NCBI RefSeq assembly: GCF_011420305.2
Contig: NZ_CP061769.1
Span: 1,227,001 to 1,291,000, forward strand
Source: Nocardioides ochotonae
Lineage (GTDB): Bacteria > Actinomycetota > Actinomycetes > Propionibacteriales > Nocardioidaceae
Direction: 5' to 3'
DNA: 64,000 nucleotides
In this document: positions 44,421-53,699 of the stretch, one piece after another
Position numbering within the stretch: the stretch's first letter is position 1
How the letters are laid out: each line of letters begins with the position of its first letter
Notes under the pieces: generated by a model
Told to the model about the DNA's origin: nothing
What the model saw: the letters and a program-made list of their open reading frames with translations, nothing else
The model's database searches: none
Made by a program: the position numbers and the translations under genes

Positions 44421-45451
44421 GGCTGCTGCGCGGCGTCGGCACCAGGGCCGCCCAGCTGGCGCTGCTGCTCGCCGCGGTCGCCGTGGCGTCCTTCGCGCTG
44501 ATGTCGGCCTCGCCGGTCGACCCGGTGGACGCCTACATCGGTGCCGAGCTCAGCGCCGTCGGGCCCGAGCAGCGCGAGCTCATCGAGCAGCGCTGGGCCC
44601 TGGACGACTCCGCGCCGGAGCGCTTCGTGGCGTGGGCCGGTGAGCTGCTGCGCGGCAACGCGGGGGAGTCGCACATCTACGGCCAGCCGGTCACCGAGGT
44701 GATCGGCTCGCGCCTGGTCGCCAGCCTCGGGCTGATGGCCGGAGCCTGGCTGCTCTCGGGGCTGTTCGGCTTCGCCCTCGGGGTGCTGGCGGGCTCGCGG
44801 CGCGGCACGCTCGTGGACCGGGGCATCACCTGGTGGGCCTACACGCTCTCCTCGGCACCGACCTTCTGGGTGGGTCTGATCCTGCTCTACGTCTTCTCGG
44901 TCTGGCTGCAGTGGACACCGGTCTGCTGCGCCGGCCCGATCGGGGTGCTCAGCGAGGACGTGACGCTGTGGCAGCGCCTGCACCACATGCTGCTGCCGAT
45001 GCTCGCCCTCAGCGTCGTCGGCATCGGCCCGATCACGCTGCACACCCGCCAGGCGGTGGCCGAGGTCCTCTCCCAGGACCATGTCACCTTCGCGCGGGCG
45101 CTCGGCGAGACGCCGCGCGGAGTCCTCGTGCGCCGCGTGCTGCGCAACGCCGCCGCCCCGGCGGTGATGCTGCAGTTCGCGAGCATCGGGGAGCTGTTCG
45201 GGGGCTCCGTGCTCGCCGAGCAGGTCTTCTCCTACCCGGGACTGGGGCAGGCGACCACGCAGGCCGCGCTGCGCCAGGACGTGCCGCTGCTGCTGGCCAT
45301 CGCGCTCGTCACCGCGGCGCTCGTCTTCGTCGGCAACACGCTGGGCGACCTCGTGCACCGCCGCCTGGACCCCCGCGCCGCCCCGGAGGTCCCGGGCCGC
45401 TCCGTGCCGCGCCCCGACCGGGACGCCCCCGTCGAGCAGGTGAGCGCATGA
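44414..45451 (+). CDS. ABC importer permease 1 (DppB/NikB type)
   Basis: 345-residue permease of the BPD_transp_1 family with an N-terminal membrane helix (TRAAQLALLLAAVAVASFALM), the AYIGAELSAVGPEQRELIEQ family segment after it, and five further membrane segments. The cytoplasmic EAA-like loop FARALGETPRGVLVRRVLRNA contacts the ATPase. Start GTG 44414 (GTG 44408 possible) overlaps the binding-protein gene. A longer-than-usual soluble C-terminal tail of about 25 residues is present. Forms the pore with permease 2. Confidence 0.9.
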   Translation: MLRLLRGVGTRAAQLALLLAAVAVASFALMSASPVDPVDAYIGAELSAVGPEQRELIEQRWALDDSAPERFVAWAGELLRGNAGESHIYGQPVTEVIGSRLVASLGLMAGAWLLSGLFGFALGVLAGSRRGTLVDRGITWWAYTLSSAPTFWVGLILLYVFSVWLQWTPVCCAGPIGVLSEDVTLWQRLHHMLLPMLALSVVGIGPITLHTRQAVAEVLSQDHVTFARALGETPRGVLVRRVLRNAAAPAVMLQFASIGELFGGSVLAEQVFSYPGLGQATTQAALRQDVPLLLAIALVTAALVFVGNTLGDLVHRRLDPRAAPEVPGRSVPRPDRDAPVEQVSA

Positions 45452-46293
45452 GCACCGTGAGCCTGCCCGCTCCCACGCGCAACACCCGCCGCCGGACGCT
45501 GGGCGTCACCCTCGTGGCCCTCGCGATCGTCGCCGCGGTCGTCGTCGCTGCCTTCGCCCTCGAGTCCCGTGCAGCGGCCACCGACCTCACCGACAAGCTC
45601 CTCGGCCCGGCTCTCGCGCACCCGTTCGGCACCGACTGGCTGGGCCGGGACCTGCTCTCCCGGGTGCTGGTGGGACTGCGGCTCAGCCTCGTCGTCGGCC
45701 TCGTGGCCGCGGCCGGATCGGCGCTGATCGCGCTGCTGCTCGCCGCCCTCGCCACCACCGCCGGGCGACGCGCGGAGGCGGCCGTGACCTGGTTGGTCAA
45801 CCTGTTCCTCGCGGTGCCGCACCTGGTGCTGCTGATCCTCGTCACCTTCGCGCTCGGCGGCGGGACCCAGGCCGTCGTGATCGCCGTCGCCGTCACGCAC
45901 TGGCCGAGCCTCACCCGGGTCCTCATCGCCCAGGGTCGGGTGGTCGCCCGGTCCGACTACGCGGCGCTCGCCCGCAGCTTCGGGCACGGACGGTGGCACG
46001 TGGCCCGCCGCCACGTGATGCCGCACCTCGTGCCGCACGCGCTCGTCGGCGGCGTGCTGCTCTTCCCGCACGCGATCATGCACGAGGCCGCGCTGTCGTT
46101 CCTCGGCCTCGGCGTGGACGCCTCCCAGCCCGCGGTCGGCGTCCTGCTGCGCGACTCGATGCGGTTCTTGTCGACCGGGCAGTGGTGGCTGGCGGTGCTG
46201 CCCGGCCTGTGCCTGCTCGTGCTCGTGCTGCTCATCGACACGATCGGCGACAACCTGCGCGCCCTCACCGACCCCAGGAGCCACCACCGATGA
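45448..46293 (+). CDS. ABC importer permease 2 (DppC/NikC type)
   Basis: 281-residue permease: HPFGTDWLGRDLLSRVLVG is the hallmark of DppC/NikC proteins, followed by membrane segments and the coupling loop YAALARSFGHGRWHVARRHV and ALSFLGLGVDASQPAVG. ATG 45448 overlaps the stop of permease 1 by four bases. With permease 1 it makes the membrane channel. Confidence 0.92.
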   Translation: MSTVSLPAPTRNTRRRTLGVTLVALAIVAAVVVAAFALESRAAATDLTDKLLGPALAHPFGTDWLGRDLLSRVLVGLRLSLVVGLVAAAGSALIALLLAALATTAGRRAEAAVTWLVNLFLAVPHLVLLILVTFALGGGTQAVVIAVAVTHWPSLTRVLIAQGRVVARSDYAALARSFGHGRWHVARRHVMPHLVPHALVGGVLLFPHAIMHEAALSFLGLGVDASQPAVGVLLRDSMRFLSTGQWWLAVLPGLCLLVLVLLIDTIGDNLRALTDPRSHHR

Positions 46294-47174
46294 CGCCCGA
46301 CGACCGCCGCGACGCCCCGCTGCTCGACGTACGCGACCTCGCGGTGACCTTCACCCAGTACGCGCGCGGCCTGCGCCGGCGCCACCTCACCCCGGTCCGC
46401 GGCATGACGCTGCAGGCCCGCCCGGGAGAGGTCACCGCGCTGGTCGGCGCGTCCGGCTCCGGCAAGACGCTGCTCGGGCTCGCGGTGCTCGGCCTGCTCC
46501 CGTCCCACGCCTCCACCAGCGGCGAGATCCGGTACGACGGGGAGCCGCTCACCGCTGCACGCCGCGCGGCGCTGGTGGGCGGCGAGCTCGCGATGCTGCC
46601 CCAGTCGATGAGCCACCTCGACCCGACGGCCACGGTGCACGCCCAGGTCGGGCGGGCGCTGGAGCTCGGTGGGCGCCCGGCGGCCGACGCGGAGCAGGTC
46701 CTCGCCGCACGCGGGCTCGGCCTCGAGGTGCTCACCCGCTACCCCCACGAGCTCTCCGGGGGCATGGCCCGCCGGGTGCTGCTGGCGATGGTGCTGTCCA
46801 CCCCGCGGCGCCTGCTCATCGCCGACGAGCCGACCCCCGGGCTCGACCCCGCCTCCGCGGAGCGCACGCTGGCCGAGCTCCGCTCGCTCGCGGACGCCGG
46901 CGCGGCCGTGGTGCTGATCAGCCACGACCTGGTCGGCGTCCTGGGCATCGCGGACCGGATCGTGGTCACCGACCACGGCACCACCCTCGAGACCGCGCTG
47001 CCGTCGCAGTTCGCGGGCGACGGCGCCGGGCTCGCGCACCCCTACAGCCGCGCCCTGTGGCGGGCGATGCCGGTCAACGGCTTCCACCGCCCGGTGGCGG
47101 ACGTCCTGGCACCGCACGCGCTCTCTGACGCGCGCTCCGGGCCCGCGCGGGCCGTGGCGGGGGCCTCGGCATGA
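46290..47174 (+). CDS. ABC importer ATPase 1 (DppD/NikD type)
   Basis: 294-residue ATPase: Walker A GASGSGKTLLG, Q-loop LPQSMSHLDP, signature LSGGMARRVLLA, Walker B LLIADEPTPGLDP, H-loop VVLISHDL, and a C-terminal region with HPYSRALWRAMP (the substrate-binding-family extension of Opp/Dpp/Nik ATPases). ATG 46290 overlaps permease 2. No four-Cys cluster is visible, unlike some Opp/Dpp ATPases. Confidence 0.92.
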   Translation: MTPDDRRDAPLLDVRDLAVTFTQYARGLRRRHLTPVRGMTLQARPGEVTALVGASGSGKTLLGLAVLGLLPSHASTSGEIRYDGEPLTAARRAALVGGELAMLPQSMSHLDPTATVHAQVGRALELGGRPAADAEQVLAARGLGLEVLTRYPHELSGGMARRVLLAMVLSTPRRLLIADEPTPGLDPASAERTLAELRSLADAGAAVVLISHDLVGVLGIADRIVVTDHGTTLETALPSQFAGDGAGLAHPYSRALWRAMPVNGFHRPVADVLAPHALSDARSGPARAVAGASA

Positions 47175-47788
47175 CCCTGCGTGCGGACGAGGTCTGGTTC
47201 CGCCACCGCGCCGGCGACCCGTGGGTGCTGGGCGGGGCGAGCCTGCACGTGCATCCCGGCGAGGTCGTCGGGCTGCGAGGACCGTCGGGGATCGGGAAGT
47301 CCACGCTGGGCCGGGTCCTGGCCGGGCTGCTGCGACCCGCCGAGGGCGAGGTCAGCACCCCGTCCGGCCGGATCGTGCGCCCCCGCCGGGAGGTGCAGTA
47401 CCTGGCCCAGGACGCGCAGGCGGCGATGAACCCGCGCTGGCGCGTCGTCGACGTCCTCGCGGAGGCGGGCCCGGACCCCGCGGGCGACGGCACGGACGCC
47501 GGCCTCGTCGACCCCGCGTGGCACGACCGCTTCCCCCACGAGCTCAGCGGTGGCCAGCTCCAGCGGGTCAACCTCGCCCGTGCCCTGCGAGCCAGGCCCG
47601 CCTACCTGGTGGCGGACGAGATATCCGCGAGCCTGGATGCGGTCAACCAGGCAGTGGTCTGGCACGACCTGGTCGCCGCTGCGCGCGCAGCGGGCCTGGG
47701 AGTGGTGGCGATCTCGCACGACGCCCCGCTGCTCGACCGGGTCGCAGACCGGGTGGTCGGGTTCGCCCCCGGCGGTCCCACCGGCTGA
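47171..47788 (+). CDS. ABC importer ATPase 2 (DppF/NikE type)
   Basis: 205-residue second ATPase: Walker A RGPSGIGKSTLGR, Q-loop YLAQDAQAAMNPRW, signature LSGGQLQRVNLARAL, Walker B YLVADEISASLDAV, H-loop VVAISHDAP. The usual C-terminal oligopeptide extension is absent, so it is shorter than DppF (about 320 residues), more like the small NikE/CntF ATPases. ATG 47171 overlaps the previous gene. Last gene of the operon. Confidence 0.9.
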   Translation: MTLRADEVWFRHRAGDPWVLGGASLHVHPGEVVGLRGPSGIGKSTLGRVLAGLLRPAEGEVSTPSGRIVRPRREVQYLAQDAQAAMNPRWRVVDVLAEAGPDPAGDGTDAGLVDPAWHDRFPHELSGGQLQRVNLARALRARPAYLVADEISASLDAVNQAVVWHDLVAAARAAGLGVVAISHDAPLLDRVADRVVGFAPGGPTG

Positions 47789-47841
47789 GCGGCACCGCCG
47801 GCGGTCGCTCGCCACCCGGCCTGGCCCTGTCGCCTCTCTGG

Positions 47842-47847
47842 TTGGAT
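47842..47847 (+). promoter_or_regulatory. -10 box of a probable leaderless ftsY promoter
   Basis: TTGGAT ends seven bases before ATG 47855, with no ribosome site, so the transcript likely begins at the start codon. Confidence 0.5.
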
Positions 47848-47854
47848 TGGGCCC

Positions 47855-49036
47855 ATGGAACCTCTCGCCCTCGTGATCCTGCTCGTCGCCGTCGTCGGCG
47901 TCGCGCTGGTCGCCACCGTCGCCGGCCTGCTGGTGAGCGGCCGGCGCAAGCCCAAGCCGCTGCCGCGCACCCACACCGACGTCATCGCGACGCCGCCGGT
48001 CGATCCCGACGCCCCGCCGGTGGAGCTCAGCTCTCCACCGGCGACCCTCGAGCCGGAGGTCGAGGCGGAGCCGGCGGTCATCTTCGAGGAGCCGCAGGCG
48101 CCGGCCCTCGAGCGGCCCGAGGGCACCGCCTCGCGCCTGGTGCGCCTGCGCCAGCGCCTCGCCGGTTCGCAGGGCGGCCTGGGCCGCGGTCTGCTCGCTC
48201 TGCTCAGCCGGGACCGCATCGACGAGGACACGTGGGAGTCCATCGAGGACACCCTGCTCACCGCCGACGTCGGTGTCGCGCCCACCCAGGAGCTGGTCGA
48301 CCGGCTGCGCACCCGGGTGCGCGTCGAGGGCTCCACGCCGGAGGAGACCCGCACGATCCTGCGCGAGGAGCTGCTCACCCTGGTCGGCCCCGACCTTGAC
48401 CGCCGCCTGAAGGTCAGTGGCGAGGACGGCAAGCCGGGCGTCGTCCTGGTCGTCGGCGTGAACGGCGCCGGCAAGACCACCACCGTCGGCAAGATCTCGC
48501 GCATCCTGGTCGCCGAGGACCGCAGCGTCGTGCTGGGCGCGGCCGACACCTTCCGTGCCGCCGCCGTGGAGCAGCTCGCGACCTGGGGCGAGCGCGTCGG
48601 TGTCGAGGTGGTCCGCGGACAGGAGGGCACCGACCCGGCCAGCGTCGCCTTCGACGCGGTCAAGGAGGGCGTCGACCGCGGGGTGGACACCGTCATCGTC
48701 GACACCGCCGGCCGGCTGCAGAACAAGGCCGGCCTCATGGACGAGCTCGGCAAGGTCAAGCGCGTCATCGAGAAGCAGGCGCCCGTCACCGAGGTGCTGC
48801 TCGTCCTGGACGCCACCACCGGTCAGAACGGCATGATCCAGGCACGGGTGTTCAGCGAGGTCGTCGACGTCACCGGCATCGTGCTCACCAAGCTCGACGG
48901 CTCGGCCAAGGGCGGCATCGTGGTGGCCGTCCAGCGCGAGCTCGGCGTACCGGTCAAGCTGGTGGGGCTCGGCGAGGGCGCTGACGACCTCGCGCCGTTC
49001 GACCCGGGCGCGTTCGTGGACGCCCTGCTCGGCTGA
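47855..49036 (+). CDS. ftsY: Signal recognition particle receptor FtsY
   Basis: 393-residue SRP receptor GTPase. An N-terminal membrane helix (LALVILLVAVVGVALVATVA) anchors it, a variable acidic/Pro-rich linker follows (residues 40-95), then the NG domain: P-loop VGVNGAGKTTTVGK, AADTFRAAAVEQL, VDTAGRLQNK, LTKLDGSAKG and the closing GLGEGADDLAPFD. It receives ribosome-SRP complexes from Ffh, encoded 7 kb downstream. Monocistronic, with a hairpin after it. Confidence 0.96.
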   Translation: MEPLALVILLVAVVGVALVATVAGLLVSGRRKPKPLPRTHTDVIATPPVDPDAPPVELSSPPATLEPEVEAEPAVIFEEPQAPALERPEGTASRLVRLRQRLAGSQGGLGRGLLALLSRDRIDEDTWESIEDTLLTADVGVAPTQELVDRLRTRVRVEGSTPEETRTILREELLTLVGPDLDRRLKVSGEDGKPGVVLVVGVNGAGKTTTVGKISRILVAEDRSVVLGAADTFRAAAVEQLATWGERVGVEVVRGQEGTDPASVAFDAVKEGVDRGVDTVIVDTAGRLQNKAGLMDELGKVKRVIEKQAPVTEVLLVLDATTGQNGMIQARVFSEVVDVTGIVLTKLDGSAKGGIVVAVQRELGVPVKLVGLGEGADDLAPFDPGAFVDALLG

Positions 49037-49057
49037 GCTTCGTCCCGCACCCTGCCT

Positions 49058-49090
49058 CGACCCCGGTCCGCGTCCGCGCGGCCGGGGTCG
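49058..49090. terminator. Terminator after ftsY
   Basis: Arms CGACCCCGG-type of about 13 bp with one bulged base, loop TCCG, 22 bases beyond the ftsY stop. Confidence 0.65.
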
Positions 49091-49166
49091 CGGCGTTCCC
49101 AGGCGCCACGACGGGCAAACGGCCGGACTCCGGGCGACATCCAGATGTAACAAACACCTCGGACTC

Positions 49167-49182
49167 GTTTCCTGCCAGCAAC
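49167..49182 (-). promoter_or_regulatory. Possible GlnR half-site pair upstream of amt
   Basis: On the minus strand GTTGC-N6-GAAAC, one base off the actinobacterial GlnR a/b box (GTNAC-N6-GAAAC), about 125 bases before the amt ATG in an unusually A/T-rich stretch (49145-49190). The second a/b pair is poor. The rest of the 270-base gap shows only the ftsY terminator. Confidence 0.35.
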
Positions 49183-49306
49183 AAACAGCGGTCCATGGCG
49201 AAACCTCCGGGACCGAGGGTCTAGGAGAACGGACACGGAGCCGGCCCGAGGAGACAACGCCGTCAGGGGTCCCCGTCGTCCACAGATCGCTAACCCTGGA
49301 GGTTCG

Positions 49307-50988
<1,682 letters not shown>

Positions 50989-51019
50989 GTCGAGTGCTGT
51001 GACCCGACACCGCTGAACC

Positions 51020-51056
51020 ACCACGGCCCGGCTCCCCTTGGGGGTCGGGCCGTGGT
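51020..51056. terminator. Hairpin between glnB and glnD
   Basis: Arms ACCACGGCCCG (51020-51030) and CGGGCCGTGGT (51046-51056), extendable inwards through wobble pairs. It should terminate or attenuate amt-glnB transcription before glnD. Confidence 0.7.
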
Positions 51057-51201
51057 GCGTCCTGCCCCGCCATCGGGCACTGGGTGCCCGGGGCGGGCAG
51101 CAGCGGCTCCGCCCTCCGACCCTCCCTCCGACCCCTCCGAGGAGACCACCCCTGATGAACCCCGGCAGCGCACGCCCCGCAGGAACCCCGGGACCGCTCT
51201 C

Positions 51202-53433
51202 GTGACCGCAGCCGAGCGGGCCCGTCGTACGGCCGAGGCCGACGCCCTGTGCGCCCGGGCGTACGCCGCCTGCGGGGGGCCCGACACGGGCGTCGCGCTG
51301 GTCGCGGTGGGCGGGTACGGCCGCGGCGAACTGGCGCCGCACTCCGACCTCGACGTGGTCCTGGTCTGCGACGAGGGCGTCGAGCCGGGGGAGCTGGCCG
51401 AGCAGGTGTGGTACCCGCTGTGGGACTCCGGCGCCCGCGTCGACCACGCGGTGCGCACCCTGCCGGAGGTGCAGGCCGCCGCCGAGGACGACCTGCGCGT
51501 GGCGCTCGGCCTGCTCGACGTGCGCCACCTCGCCGGCGACCCGAACCTGACGCTGCGCCTGCGCACCCACGTGCTGGCCCAGTGGCGCCGCGGCGCGCTG
51601 CGCCGCCTTCCCGAGCTCCAGCGCATGGTGGGCGACCGGCACCGTCGCGTCGGCGAGCTCGCGCACCTCTCGGTCCCCGAGGTCAAGGAGGCCGGTGGCG
51701 GCCTGCGCGACGCCGGGGTGCTCAAGGCGCTGCTGGCCACCTGGCTGGTCGACGTGCCCCACGTCGAGCTCGAGCAGAGTCGCCGCGCCCTGCTCGACGT
51801 CCGCGACCTCGTGCAGGGCCTCGCCGGGCGCGCCTCCGACCGGATCGCCCCGGAGATGTGGACCGACCTGGCCGAGGGCCTGGGGCTGGCCGACGCCCGG
51901 GCCGCGCAGGTGCACGTGCGCGAGCTGGGCCGCCGCATCACCCACCTCTCGCGGCTCTCCTGGCGGCGCGTCGACGCCCGGATCGCCCAGCCCACCGCGG
52001 TCGGCGTACGACGCCCCGCGCTGGTGCCGGTGGCGCCCGGGGTCGCGGTGTCGCGGGCCGAGGTCGTGCTGACCAAGGCGGCGCGCCCCGACCAGGACCC
52101 GCTGCTGCTCCTGCGGGCCGCGACGGTGGCCGCCGAGCGCGACCTGGTGCTGGCACCGCTCACCGCCGCCCGGCTGGCGCGCGAGTGCGCGCCGCTGCCC
52201 GCCCCGTGGCCCGAGGAGGCCCGGCACCTGATGGTGCGCCTGCTGGCTGCCGGCCCCGGGCTGCTCCCGGTCTGGGAGACCCTGGAGGAGACCGGGGCGC
52301 TCGGCTCGCTGCTGCCCGAGTGGGAGGCGATCCGGCTGCTGCCGCACGCCTCGGTGATCCACCGCTTCACCGTCGACCGGCACGTGGTCGAGACGTGCAT
52401 CGAGGCCTCGGCGCTGATCCGCGAGGTCAACCGTCCCGACGTGCTGATGGTCGCCGCGCTGCTGCACGACATCGGCAAGGGCCGCCTGACCGAGCACAGC
52501 GTCGCGGGGGAGCCGATCGCGCGGACGATCGCGGCCCGCATGGGCTTCGACGACGACGCCGTCGACCTGGTGGCCCGCCTGGTGCGCTGGCACCTGCTGC
52601 TCGCGGAGACCGCGACCACCCGCGACCCCGACGACCCGGCGACGGTCGCCCTGGTCGCCGACCGGCTGCGCGACGCCGAGGCGCTCGACCTGCTGGCCGC
52701 GCTGACCCAGGCCGACGCCCGGGCCACCGCGCCGCAGGCCTGGACCACCTGGCGCGCCGGGCTGGTGCGCGACCTGACCCGGCGGGTGCGCGGGGTGCTG
52801 CAGGGGGAGCCCTCCCCGGCGCGGGTGGTCGGCGAGGAGATCGTGCTGCCCCGCGAGGCCGCTCGCGGCCGGCTGGTGCTCGACATCGAGCCGGTGCGCG
52901 ACGGCTCCCGGGTCACCGTCATCGCCCCGGACCGGGTCGGCCTGCTCGCCGACGTCGCGGCGACCTTCGCGCTCCAGCGGCTGCCGGTGCGGGCGGCGCG
53001 CGCGTGGGCCCAGGACCACTACGGCGTCAGCGTGTGGCAGCTGGACGGGGAGGGCCTGGACCCGGCGCTGCTGCGGGAGCGCTACGAGGCGATCCTCGAG
53101 GGCCGCCTCGACCCGCAGCCGCGGCTCTCGCGCCAGTCCGCCCGCCAGACGCTGGCCCCGAACGTCGCCGTACGACCCGAGGCATCGGCGCAGGCGACCG
53201 TGCTGGAGGTGCGTGCCGACGACCGACCCGGCGTGGTCTACCTCGTCTGCGCTGCGCTGGCCCGCCTCGACGTGGCGGTGCGCTCGGCCCACGTGGACAC
53301 CCTCGGGCCGCAGGCGGTCGACGTGTTCTACCTCCAGGAGGCCGGCGCCGGCGTGCTGTCGGACTCCCGGGCCGCCCAGGCCGCGCACGCCGTACGCGCC
53401 GCGCTCGGTGGGGATCCCCCTCCCTCGCACTAG
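51202..53433 (+). CDS. glnD: [Protein-PII] uridylyl/adenylyltransferase
   Basis: 743-residue bifunctional sensor that modifies and demodifies PII according to glutamine. Nucleotidyltransferase domain motif GGYGRGELAPHSDLD with the metal Asp pair near residue 40; HD domain ALLHDIGKG near residue 425; two ACT domains at the C-terminus (VTVIAPDRVGLLADVA; LEVRADDRPGVVYLV). Somewhat shorter at the N-terminus than the enterobacterial enzyme. Start GTG 51202 is my choice; upstream in-frame sequence is Pro/Ser-rich and lies partly in the hairpin. No strong ribosome site is visible, so the start is uncertain. Confidence 0.93.
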   Translation: MTAAERARRTAEADALCARAYAACGGPDTGVALVAVGGYGRGELAPHSDLDVVLVCDEGVEPGELAEQVWYPLWDSGARVDHAVRTLPEVQAAAEDDLRVALGLLDVRHLAGDPNLTLRLRTHVLAQWRRGALRRLPELQRMVGDRHRRVGELAHLSVPEVKEAGGGLRDAGVLKALLATWLVDVPHVELEQSRRALLDVRDLVQGLAGRASDRIAPEMWTDLAEGLGLADARAAQVHVRELGRRITHLSRLSWRRVDARIAQPTAVGVRRPALVPVAPGVAVSRAEVVLTKAARPDQDPLLLLRAATVAAERDLVLAPLTAARLARECAPLPAPWPEEARHLMVRLLAAGPGLLPVWETLEETGALGSLLPEWEAIRLLPHASVIHRFTVDRHVVETCIEASALIREVNRPDVLMVAALLHDIGKGRLTEHSVAGEPIARTIAARMGFDDDAVDLVARLVRWHLLLAETATTRDPDDPATVALVADRLRDAEALDLLAALTQADARATAPQAWTTWRAGLVRDLTRRVRGVLQGEPSPARVVGEEIVLPREAARGRLVLDIEPVRDGSRVTVIAPDRVGLLADVAATFALQRLPVRAARAWAQDHYGVSVWQLDGEGLDPALLRERYEAILEGRLDPQPRLSRQSARQTLAPNVAVRPEASAQATVLEVRADDRPGVVYLVCAALARLDVAVRSAHVDTLGPQAVDVFYLQEAGAGVLSDSRAAQAAHAVRAALGGDPPPSH

Positions 53434-53440
53434 CCCCCCG

Positions 53441-53483
53441 CACCTCCGCGCGTCGGCGCCCATGGCGTCGACGCGCGGAGGTG
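53441..53483. terminator. Bidirectional terminator after glnD
   Basis: Perfect 15-bp arms starting CACCTCCGCG (53441-53455, 53469-53483), between the convergent glnD and ybdD genes. Confidence 0.8.
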
Positions 53484-53486
53484 GGG

Positions 53487-53699
53487 TCAGCAGCAGCGGC
53501 CGGTCTGCTGGTGCTCGCGCAGGTCGGCCCGGTGGCGCTCGAACTCCCGGCGCGACATCGGGGTGCGGCCGTCGGCGGCGCACCGCTCGAGGTAGTCGTC
53601 CCAGCGGGACTCGCCGCTGACCTCGCGCAGGTACCACCGCAGCCCGGCCGCGGCCCGGCGCAGCGGGCCGCGGCCGGTCGTCGTCCGCGGGGCGCTCAT
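53487..53699 (-). CDS. ybdD: YbdD/YjiX family small protein
   Basis: 70-residue protein: GLRWYLREVSGESRWDDYLE followed by GRTPMSRREFERHRAD and a final CC pair, all typical of the YbdD/YjiX (DUF466) family encoded beside cstA/btsT transporters in many bacteria. Role unknown, probably a transporter accessory. Overlaps the cstA stop by four bases and is the second gene of the pair. Confidence 0.9.
   Translation of the reverse strand: MSAPRTTTGRGPLRRAAAGLRWYLREVSGESRWDDYLERCAADGRTPMSRREFERHRADLREHQQTGRCC

Noticed and set aside
49147-49182. Full four-box GlnR site before amt
   Set aside because: Only one a/b pair is close to consensus, so it is reported as a weak candidate only.
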